In this document: positions 26,185 through 32,853 of the stretch, piece after piece
Layout of the letters: the number at the start of each line of letters is the position of its first letter
Position numbering within the stretch: the first letter of the stretch is position 1
Assembly: GCF_013978595.1 (NCBI RefSeq)
Contig: NZ_JACDTZ010000001.1
Location: 1,488,001 to 1,552,000 of the forward strand
DNA length: 64,000 nt
Direction: 5' to 3'
From: Corynebacterium haematomassiliense
Lineage (GTDB): Bacteria > Actinomycetota > Actinomycetes > Mycobacteriales > Mycobacteriaceae
Translations under genes and position numbers: made by a program
The notes under the pieces: generated by a model
Databases searched by the model: none
Told to the model about the DNA's origin: nothing
What the model saw: only the letters and a program-made list of their open reading frames with translations

Positions 26185-26780
26185 TATGCGTGGCTGCAGG
26201 GCCCGATCGGCTTCGAGGACACCACACTCACCGGGTAGCTGCGGCCGTTAAATTCGCCGCGCAACACGGGCCACTCGCGGTTGTAGGAAACGGCGTTGGC
26301 CAGGCGCTCCGAATCGTGGTGGTAGCAGGTGTACACGCCGTCTTCGGTGGAAAAGATCAGCTTGTTGCCGTCGTGCTCGATGATGGTGATGGGCAGCCAG
26401 TCTTCTTTGGGCCCGTTGGCGGCGCGCAGCACCGGGATCCAGTGCCCCTTGTGGCCGTTAGCAACCAGGTCGCACTGGTCGTGGCCGCACGGGATGCGCT
26501 CAGCGGGCCGCTCTGGCAGCGGGATGACGGTGCCGTTCTGGTCACGGATTGCCCCTTCGATGGCGGAGTACTCGAACTTTGGCCCGGTGCGGCCGACAAA
26601 GTCGAAGGCCTCCATTGCCGACGGGAATTCCGCGGTGACAGTGTCATCGGTGCCGTCGATGGTGAAGGTGACGGTGCTGATGTTGACGTTGCCCAGGGTT
26701 GCGGGCGCCCAGTCGTCGGCGAAGATGGGCATGTTGGACTGGTTGGACATTTCGGGCATGTCGTTCATGTCGGAGGACAT
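26184..26780 (-). CDS. Unrecognised protein, first of a tandem paralogous pair
   Basis: This 198-residue protein has a Met/Asn/Asp-rich N-terminus (SSDMNDMPEMSNQSNMPIF), a beta-rich segment (VTFTIDGTDDTVTAEF), and the conserved FEYS, DQCDLVANGH, EDWLPITIIE and HHD motifs shared with the downstream paralog. There is no signal peptide or membrane helix. AAGGAG stands 8 nt before the ATG at 26778-26780, which is why I reject the longer frame. A palindrome at 26948-26963 lies in the divergent gap towards the lipase gene. Function unknown. Confidence 0.8.
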   Translation of the reverse strand: MSSDMNDMPEMSNQSNMPIFADDWAPATLGNVNISTVTFTIDGTDDTVTAEFPSAMEAFDFVGRTGPKFEYSAIEGAIRDQNGTVIPLPERPAERIPCGHDQCDLVANGHKGHWIPVLRAANGPKEDWLPITIIEHDGNKLIFSTEDGVYTCYHHDSERLANAVSYNREWPVLRGEFNGRSYPVSVVSSKPIGPCSHA

Positions 26781-26947
26781 GGTTGATCTCCTTTGAGAAT
26801 CGCACTTCCGGCGCGGCGGTTGCACGTGCCGGCGGATCTTCTCCCGGGGGCACCGTGCGCGATGTGCGCGGTTGCCAGCCGACGAGCCGGGAGGCTTTCC
26901 CCTTATGCAGGGTGCGTCGGACTTCTTGATCCAGGAACAGACAATAA

Positions 26948-26963
26948 CAGACCGCTTGGTCTA
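26948..26963. promoter_or_regulatory. McbR/TetR-like palindrome between the paralog pair and the lipase
   Basis: CAGAC-CGCTTG-GTCTA matches the McbR consensus TAGAC-N6-GTCTA at 9 of 10 positions and contains the perfect repeat AGACC-N4-GGTCT, the same core as at fpr2. The divergent gap (26781-26998, 218 nt) otherwise holds only a ribosome site for each gene and a TATTGT box on the minus strand next to the palindrome. Confidence 0.4.
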
Positions 26964-26998
26964 CCGCAAGTGGGGACCGGAGGACGTCGATAAGCAAT

Positions 26999-27832
26999 AT
27001 GCTCAAAAGGATGAAACTCAGCAGCGCGATAATGACACTGGCAGCCGGGTACGGGGCGGTGCGCGGGCTGCAAAACCGCCCGCCGATGCCGTTCAACGAC
27101 CGGAATTTTCAGCCCGAACACCCCACGCCGGTGATATACGTGCACGGGATCAACTCGCGCACCGCGGCGTTTGAGTCGAACGCGCAAAGGCTGAAAGAGC
27201 AGGGGTTTTGGGTGTGGGGCTACGACTACGGCGACATGATCGCGCCCGGCTTTTTCGGCGCCGGCGACTTGAATTCGATCGTGGGGGATGTGGAAGAGCA
27301 CGTGGACCGCGTGCTGCGGAAAACCGGCGCGGAGCAGGTGGATATTGTGGCACACTCGCAGGGCGCGCTGATGACCAAGCTGTTCATCTCGCGCGGGGGC
27401 GCGGCGAAGGTGCGGCGCGTGGTGGCGATGGGCGGCAACTTCCACGGCACCGACTTCCGCGGGATGGCAGGACAGATGGGCGCGTTCACCTCGAAGCACC
27501 CGCACTTCACCGCCCTGGTCGCGCCGGGGGCGGCGCAGCAGCTCGCGGGTTCCGCCTGGCTGCGCGAGTTTGCGAGCGGCCCGGACACCGCGCCGGGGAT
27601 CGTGTACACCTCCATCTACTCGTCGGCGGACACGGTGGTTACGCCGACATCCACGTCGATGCTCGAGGCCGGCCCGGATGCGGACGTGGCGAACATCGAC
27701 TCCGGGCAGTGGTACGACGGCTACGCGCCCCACCATTCGTTGATGCCTCGCGATCCTCTCTATGCGGAGCTCACCTCGTGGGGGCTACTGCGCGAGGTGG
27801 GCGACCATGTGCCGCCTGCACATTTTGAGTGA
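26999..27832 (+). CDS. Lipase/esterase of the alpha/beta-hydrolase fold
   Basis: This 277-residue protein has an N-terminal hydrophobic, signal-like segment, then PVIYVHGINSR (oxyanion region near residue 45), DIVAHSQGALM with nucleophile Ser120, a GGNFHGTDFRG segment, and a C-terminal SAD...HHSLMP region supplying Asp and His. It resembles the secreted class 2 triacylglycerol lipases of actinobacteria. GGAGG lies about 13 nt before the ATG. The Met four codons later is an alternative start. It is divergent from the unrecognised paralog pair. Confidence 0.82.
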   Translation: MLKRMKLSSAIMTLAAGYGAVRGLQNRPPMPFNDRNFQPEHPTPVIYVHGINSRTAAFESNAQRLKEQGFWVWGYDYGDMIAPGFFGAGDLNSIVGDVEEHVDRVLRKTGAEQVDIVAHSQGALMTKLFISRGGAAKVRRVVAMGGNFHGTDFRGMAGQMGAFTSKHPHFTALVAPGAAQQLAGSAWLREFASGPDTAPGIVYTSIYSSADTVVTPTSTSMLEAGPDADVANIDSGQWYDGYAPHHSLMPRDPLYAELTSWGLLREVGDHVPPAHFE

Positions 27833-27881
27833 GCACCTATTGCTTATCGACGAGCTAAAGTTGCTGGCCAGGCAGTTTTGT

Positions 27882-27897
27882 TCGAACGGGTGTTCGC
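27882..27897 (+). promoter_or_regulatory. SOS (LexA) box upstream of the DUF222/HNH gene
   Basis: TCGAAC-GGGT-GTTCGC matches the actinobacterial LexA box TCGAAC-N4-GTTCGA at 11 of 12 specified positions. It lies 87 nt before the ATG, in the promoter position. In M. tuberculosis several genes of the related 13E12 repeat family are known LexA targets. Confidence 0.6.
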
Positions 27898-27983
27898 GTT
27901 CTGGGTGGTCGTGTCGGAGGCGTGTCGTAGCGTGTGCATTGTTCATTCGTTGACGGTGTGACTTTGAAGGGAGGGATCCGGCC

Positions 27984-29507
27984 ATGACCACGGTGATTGA
28001 CCACCACGTGGACCAGCTCGTCGATAGCCTGAAGGCGCTCGAGGCGCTCATGATGCAGCCCGAATCCCTCCACCTACTGTCCACGCACCAGGCGATGGAG
28101 CGGCTGCACGCGGCGCTGCCGCTGCTATCCAACGCGAACATCGCGTTTGCGCACCTGTGCGAGCGCGACGGGGCGGGCAAGCTGGTCGGCGCGAACCACC
28201 CTGTGGAGTATCTGACCAAGCAGCTCGGGCTCCCCCGGGCCGACGCCTTTAGCCTGCTTAACCAAGCGAAGACGATGTTCGGCGAGGTAGAGGTGCCGAC
28301 GCCGCCTTCGGACCCGCTCATGGACGAGGAAGACCGCAAAAAGCAGGCAGAGGAAGAGGAGCGCCGCAAGGAAGAAGCGCGCAAGGCCAAAGAGCGTGCC
28401 CGGAAGGCTGCCGCGAAGGCCAACGCGGAGAAGAAGCGCATCATCGAACGGGCGCTGATGCAGCTCAACGAGCACTCGGACCCGGGCCGCGACGAAATCT
28501 ACGCGCAGGCGCTCGAGGCCGCGGAGACCATGTCCGCGGAAGAGCTACGGAAGCACGTGAACACACTGGTCAAGCGCGCCAACCGCAAGGGCCGAGACTA
28601 CGAGGGCAGCAAGGACCCACTCGCCGCGTTTAAGAAACGCACCATGATCTTCGGTGAAGAGGACAGCGACGGCGGCTCCTGGGGGCAGATCTACTTCGAC
28701 AAAGCCAGCCGCGCCGCATTTGAGGCCGCGCTGGCCGCCGGCGAGGCACCCGGGGCAAACCTGCCGCCCGGCGCCGAGGACAAGCGCACTCGCGGGCAAC
28801 GGCGGGTCGACCAACTCATGGACATTGTTGGCGACCACGCGAACTCCTCCGCCGTGGCGCGCAAAGGCATCGGCACCGTGGTAATGACGCTGACGCTGGA
28901 AGACCTCATGGGGGCGGACGCCTACACCGAGTTCGCCACGAACACCTCCGTGTCCCTGACTGCCTTGGATATAGTCCGGCTCGGGTTGGCGGGCGATTCG
29001 TTTGCCCTCCAGCTGGACTCGTGCACCGGGGTGCCGCTGTCCCTCGGGCGTGCGCGGTTGGCAAGCGTGGAGCAGAAACTGGTGCTTTTGGCCATGCAGC
29101 AGGTGTGCGCCTGGACCGGATGCACCAAGCCAGGCGTGCAACTGGAAGCCCACCACATCCAGTCGTACCTGCACGGCGGGTTCACAGACCTGGAAAACCT
29201 GGTCCTCCTGTGTCGCGAGCACCACATGTGCAACAACGACAACAGGGACGGCGCCGGCGGCAAGGGCCATTTCGAGAAAGACCCCTCCACCTGGGACGTC
29301 ACCCACCACCCCGCCGACGGCGGGCCACCGACGCCAACCACGACACGTCAGTACCAAGAATCGCCAGGTCAGAGGACTATCCGGCGGGTGCGGAAGAAAT
29401 ACCCCGCTTTCGACGACCCACCGAACCAGACAACCACCGACCCGCCGTTATTCGATCTCGGCGATGGTTCCAGGGCCGGCCCCGACCGGGGCGGCAACAC
29501 AGCGTGA
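27984..29507 (+). CDS. DUF222 / HNH endonuclease (13E12 repeat family)
   Basis: This 507-residue protein has an N-terminal DUF222 domain interrupted by a highly charged helical insert (residues about 113-155, repeated E, R, K and A), and a C-terminal HNH nuclease domain with CAWTGC at about 375-380, a central HHIQSYLHGG and CREHH near 413. These cysteines and histidines form the zinc-supported HNH fold. The C-terminal 80 residues are Pro/Thr/Asp-rich. GGGAGGG precedes the ATG. Members are often multicopy and repeat-like in actinobacteria; an SOS box upstream suggests induction by DNA damage. The role is unknown. Confidence 0.88.
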   Translation: MTTVIDHHVDQLVDSLKALEALMMQPESLHLLSTHQAMERLHAALPLLSNANIAFAHLCERDGAGKLVGANHPVEYLTKQLGLPRADAFSLLNQAKTMFGEVEVPTPPSDPLMDEEDRKKQAEEEERRKEEARKAKERARKAAAKANAEKKRIIERALMQLNEHSDPGRDEIYAQALEAAETMSAEELRKHVNTLVKRANRKGRDYEGSKDPLAAFKKRTMIFGEEDSDGGSWGQIYFDKASRAAFEAALAAGEAPGANLPPGAEDKRTRGQRRVDQLMDIVGDHANSSAVARKGIGTVVMTLTLEDLMGADAYTEFATNTSVSLTALDIVRLGLAGDSFALQLDSCTGVPLSLGRARLASVEQKLVLLAMQQVCAWTGCTKPGVQLEAHHIQSYLHGGFTDLENLVLLCREHHMCNNDNRDGAGGKGHFEKDPSTWDVTHHPADGGPPTPTTTRQYQESPGQRTIRRVRKKYPAFDDPPNQTTTDPPLFDLGDGSRAGPDRGGNTA

Positions 29508-29515
29508 ACATTGGA

Positions 29516-29538
29516 CGCGCGGCATTCGGTGCCGCGCG
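29516..29538. terminator. Hairpin between convergent DUF222 and VanW genes
   Basis: CGCGCGGCA-TTCGG-TGCCGCGCG is a perfect 9-bp stem with a 5-nt loop, 9 nt after the DUF222 stop. There is no T-run, so it may act as a bidirectional barrier rather than a classical terminator. Confidence 0.5.
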
Positions 29539-29571
29539 GGTGTGGGGTGCGTGGCGGCTAGTTGCTAACCG

Positions 29572-31296
29572 CTAACCGCAGCGCACGATCGGCTGCGGGT
29601 CGTACACCGTGGTCTGGGTTTCCCGGCTGAGCTCGTTTCCGGCGAGGTCGTAGATGATGCGGGTGTCGGAGGTGGTGAAACCAGGCGCGCCCGAAGACGG
29701 CGCACAGTTCGAGCCGGAGACGTTCACCGGCTGGGGCTGCGTCTGCGCCCACCGGCCACCGTTGACGGACTCGACGGTCACGGTCTTGACACCCATCAGG
29801 CTCACCGTGACCTCACCGCCGCCGACGCTGGTGGCGATGCGCACCGGGTACGGGCTGTCGTTGCGGAACTGCAAGTCGATCGCGCCCTCGTACACGGTGG
29901 CCTCGCGGCCGGCCGGGTAACGGGAGATGTAATAGGAGTGCGGCATGTGCGCCACATCCGTCATGCCGGCAAAGTAGGAGGCGTTATACAAGGTGGTGGC
30001 GAACTGGGAGATGCCGCCACCGACCGCGGTGTCCGCGCGCCCGTTGAGGATGATGCCGGACTCCACATACCCCTGCGCGGGGCCGCGCGGTCCGGTGTAG
30101 CCGTTCAGAGAGAACGTCTCGCCCGGGTTCACTACCGCCCCGTTGACGGTCTGGGCCACCAGCGCAATGTTGGTGCCGGACGCGCCCGAGTAGCCGCTGG
30201 TGGTGAACGAACCGACAACGTCGTTGAAGGTGGCGTTCTGCGCCTGCTCAGTGGTGAACTGCGCGGGCACGTCCTTGTACACCGCGTCCCATTCGCGGGA
30301 AGCCCCGCCGGTCAGGCGCTTTTCAAAGTCGGCCAGGGTGGCGTCCCAGTCCACCACGGAGCCGTCCACGGACGGTTCGACGCCGCCTCCGGCCAACACG
30401 CGCGCGTTCTTGCCCTCCGCCTCGGTCTCCGCGAGCTGGTCGCCCAGGATTGTGCGCGCCGCATCCAGGTTCACCTCGGGCGCGATGCGACCTTCCACCG
30501 CGGGGAACTGCACGATTTCGCCGATGCGGTCCTGCGGCACCGCGGCGGCGACGCCGTCCTTGCCGGTGACGGTGATCGGTCCGTCGAGGGCCGCGCGCAC
30601 GGGGCCGCCGAGCGCGGCCTTCATGGCATCGTCGTTGATGGCGGGCTGCACCTCTTTCGGCTCCACCTCAACTCCGTCCGGGTTGAGCCAGCCGGTGGTC
30701 ACCTCGTCGCGAAGCGTCGCGCGGTCCACGTCCTGGCCGAGCTTCGGGTCGGTGGTTTCGGCCTTGCCACCCTGCACGCGGATAGTGCCGTCGACGGGGT
30801 CCACGTGCAGCTCTTCGGTCATGCGGTCGAGCTGGCCGCCCAGGGCTTTGTCGTCGACAGTCGGTACGACATCCACCTCGCGGGTGGTGAACAGACCGCG
30901 GAAGCGCTCGACGGGGTTAGCGGTCTCGATGCCGGCGGCGTCCACCGTGGCGTCGAAATCGATGCCCAGGCCAGACTTCGCGGGAACGAACTCGGTGGCC
31001 TTCTCCCCCGCCTTGACCGGCACGGCCTTGTCGGCGACGCCGCCGAGTTCAGCCTGGAGCTTCTCGCGCGCCTCATCAGGCACCATGGCACCAATGTCCA
31101 CGCCGCCGACCTGGGTGCCGCGGGGGACGTTGCCGCGGTGGGTAGCCAGATCCGCCAGATAAATCGCGAGCGCCACGGCGAGGATGCCTAGGAGCACACT
31201 GAGCGTGATTTTGGCGCCGCGGCCCATCACGCCCGGCCCGCCCTTGGCGGTGCCTGCGCGGCCCTTCCTGTGCGAGGTTGCCTTCACCGTAGTCAC
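29572..31296 (-). CDS. VanW family, peptidoglycan-associated membrane protein
   Basis: This 574-residue protein has a short basic N-terminus, one membrane helix (ITLSVLLGILAVALAIYLA, near residue 30), and a large extracytoplasmic part: repeated beta-rich peptidoglycan-binding-like segments, then a VanW domain with GETFSLNGYTGPRG, GGGISQFATTLYNASYFAG and HSYYISRYP. VanW proteins have been linked to cell-wall metabolism without a settled activity. I start at GTG 31294-31296 because TACTGT (complement of 31304-31309) is 7 nt upstream, a leaderless pattern; an internal ATG about 18 codons later is the alternative. Confidence 0.87.
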   Translation of the reverse strand: MTTVKATSHRKGRAGTAKGGPGVMGRGAKITLSVLLGILAVALAIYLADLATHRGNVPRGTQVGGVDIGAMVPDEAREKLQAELGGVADKAVPVKAGEKATEFVPAKSGLGIDFDATVDAAGIETANPVERFRGLFTTREVDVVPTVDDKALGGQLDRMTEELHVDPVDGTIRVQGGKAETTDPKLGQDVDRATLRDEVTTGWLNPDGVEVEPKEVQPAINDDAMKAALGGPVRAALDGPITVTGKDGVAAAVPQDRIGEIVQFPAVEGRIAPEVNLDAARTILGDQLAETEAEGKNARVLAGGGVEPSVDGSVVDWDATLADFEKRLTGGASREWDAVYKDVPAQFTTEQAQNATFNDVVGSFTTSGYSGASGTNIALVAQTVNGAVVNPGETFSLNGYTGPRGPAQGYVESGIILNGRADTAVGGGISQFATTLYNASYFAGMTDVAHMPHSYYISRYPAGREATVYEGAIDLQFRNDSPYPVRIATSVGGGEVTVSLMGVKTVTVESVNGGRWAQTQPQPVNVSGSNCAPSSGAPGFTTSDTRIIYDLAGNELSRETQTTVYDPQPIVRCG

Positions 31297-31345
31297 GGGC
31301 CCCACAGTAATGCAGATCTTTGATCTCTCATAGCCGGAGAGACGC

Positions 31346-32557
31346 CTACAACCCCACGTCGATGAGCTGCTGCTGCGCCCTTGTGGCGGCCTCGTCCACG
31401 CGGGCTTCAGGGATGTAGCCGTTGTGCACGCACCACACGATGTGGTCGATGATGCCGGGCAGGTCCGCGCCGGAGGACCACAGCGCCTGGTCCGCGCCGG
31501 AGCCGATCGCCCTGGCCACGGCGTCGCGAGTGGGGGCATAGTCCAGAATGCCGCGCATGCCGGACAGGTCGTCGGTGACCACCACGCCTTCGAAGGGCAC
31601 CCCGCCCGGGTAGTCGCCGGTGCGCAGCAGCCGGTAGGTGTCCGGGTTCATGGAGCTGGGCACGCCGTCCGGGCCAAGGCCGGGGACGATCATGTGGCCC
31701 ATCATCACGCTCGCGCGCGGGTACTGTTCCAGCAGCGGGCCGTAGGGGCGCAGGTCCAGCTCGCGCATCTGGTCCAGCGGCGGGGTAACGGCCAAGTGGT
31801 GGTGCGTGTCCCCGGAGGCGCGCCCGTGGCCGGGGAAGTGTTTGAACGTCGGGGTCACCCCGGCGTCGATAAGCCCCTGCGAGAACAGCCCGGCGACGCG
31901 CACAACCTCGTCGGGGTTGCCGTGGAATGCGCGGTCGCCCACGATGTCCAGGCCGTTGACGTCCAGGTCCAGCAGCGGTGCGTAGTCCACGTTGATGCCG
32001 TGGGCGCGCAGGGATCGACCGATGTCGTAGCCGGTGCCGCGGATCACCTCGGGTGGCTGCCCGGCGAGCGCGCGCGGCGGCATAAATTCGCCGAGGACCT
32101 GCGTGTGCCGCTGCACGCGGCCGCCCTCGAAGTCGATGGCGACGCTGAACGGCCGGTGGTACTGGGCGCGCAGGGCGTTGATGTCGCGGCCCACCTCGGT
32201 CAGCAGCGCCGGGTCAGCCCAGCTGGGGATGATCAGCCCGCCGACACCCTGGTCCAGCGCGAACCGCGCCTGGTCGTAGTTGGCCACGCCGACCACCATG
32301 AGCGAAGCAACCTTTTGCCGCAGGTCGTCCGGCACGCGCTGCTGCGCGGGCGACAAGGGTGCGGGCGCGGCCGGGGGCGAAGTAGGCGGCACCATCTCGG
32401 GGGCTTCTTGCTTGTCGACGTCCTCCCGGCCCGCAACCGCAGTCTCCAAAACCGCCGACTCAGCAGCGTTGTCCTCAGACTGTTCGGCACACCCGGCGAA
32501 GCTAAACGTCGATAGGCAAACAAGTGCGAGCAGCGCCGCACCTGTCCGAGCCCGCAT
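31346..32557 (-). CDS. lpqI: GH3 family beta-N-acetylhexosaminidase lipoprotein (LpqI/NagZ type)
   Basis: This 403-residue enzyme removes N-acetylglucosamine from muropeptide fragments. A lipoprotein signal with lipobox FAGC (Cys22) anchors it outside the membrane. The GH3 domain has VAIDFEGGRVQR, the catalytic-loop motif KHFPGHGRASGDTHHH, and the nucleophile region VVTDDLSGM. The position next to a DUF2613 gene and aftD matches the M. tuberculosis lpqI (Rv0237) context. AAGGGGAA precedes the ATG. It is divergent from the DUF2613 gene. Confidence 0.9.
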   Translation of the reverse strand: MRARTGAALLALVCLSTFSFAGCAEQSEDNAAESAVLETAVAGREDVDKQEAPEMVPPTSPPAAPAPLSPAQQRVPDDLRQKVASLMVVGVANYDQARFALDQGVGGLIIPSWADPALLTEVGRDINALRAQYHRPFSVAIDFEGGRVQRHTQVLGEFMPPRALAGQPPEVIRGTGYDIGRSLRAHGINVDYAPLLDLDVNGLDIVGDRAFHGNPDEVVRVAGLFSQGLIDAGVTPTFKHFPGHGRASGDTHHHLAVTPPLDQMRELDLRPYGPLLEQYPRASVMMGHMIVPGLGPDGVPSSMNPDTYRLLRTGDYPGGVPFEGVVVTDDLSGMRGILDYAPTRDAVARAIGSGADQALWSSGADLPGIIDHIVWCVHNGYIPEARVDEAATRAQQQLIDVGL

Positions 32558-32637
32558 AAACCATTCCCCTTGTCGCCTGTTTCAAACCCTGTTTCAAACC
32601 ACAGCCACTGTACCCGCTGCTGGTAGGCTTCTCCGAC

Positions 32638-32847
32638 ATGTCCCACCGAGTATTTGCCCTGCCGGCGTCGCTTGCCCGGCGCGCCACCGCGCCCGTTTTG
32701 GCCAGCACTGTCGTTGGCGTGGTGCTCGGTGTTGTGGGGGTGCTCGGCATCGCGTCCGTGTCCGGGCAGTCCGCGGTGCCGCAGGGTTCGGCGGTGCCGG
32801 CGGATGAGGCGGTTCTCGGCGGGCCGGAGTACGGCTCGAGGAAGTAG
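32638..32847 (+). CDS. DUF2613 small membrane protein
   Basis: This 69-residue protein has one central hydrophobic helix (VLASTVVGVVLGVVGVLGIA) followed by a polar tail. It fits the actinobacterial DUF2613 family, whose members, such as M. tuberculosis Rv0236A, lie next to aftD. TAGGCT at 32624-32629 ends 8 nt before the ATG, suggesting a leaderless transcript that continues into aftD 6 nt downstream. A helper role for AftD is only a guess from the fixed pairing. Confidence 0.82.
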   Translation: MSHRVFALPASLARRATAPVLASTVVGVVLGVVGVLGIASVSGQSAVPQGSAVPADEAVLGGPEYGSRK

Positions 32848-32853
32848 GCGCTG

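Noticed and set aside
25484..26200. tRNA-Gly as an integration site for a mobile element
   Set aside because: No integrase, no repeated tRNA 3' end and no phage gene lie on either side.
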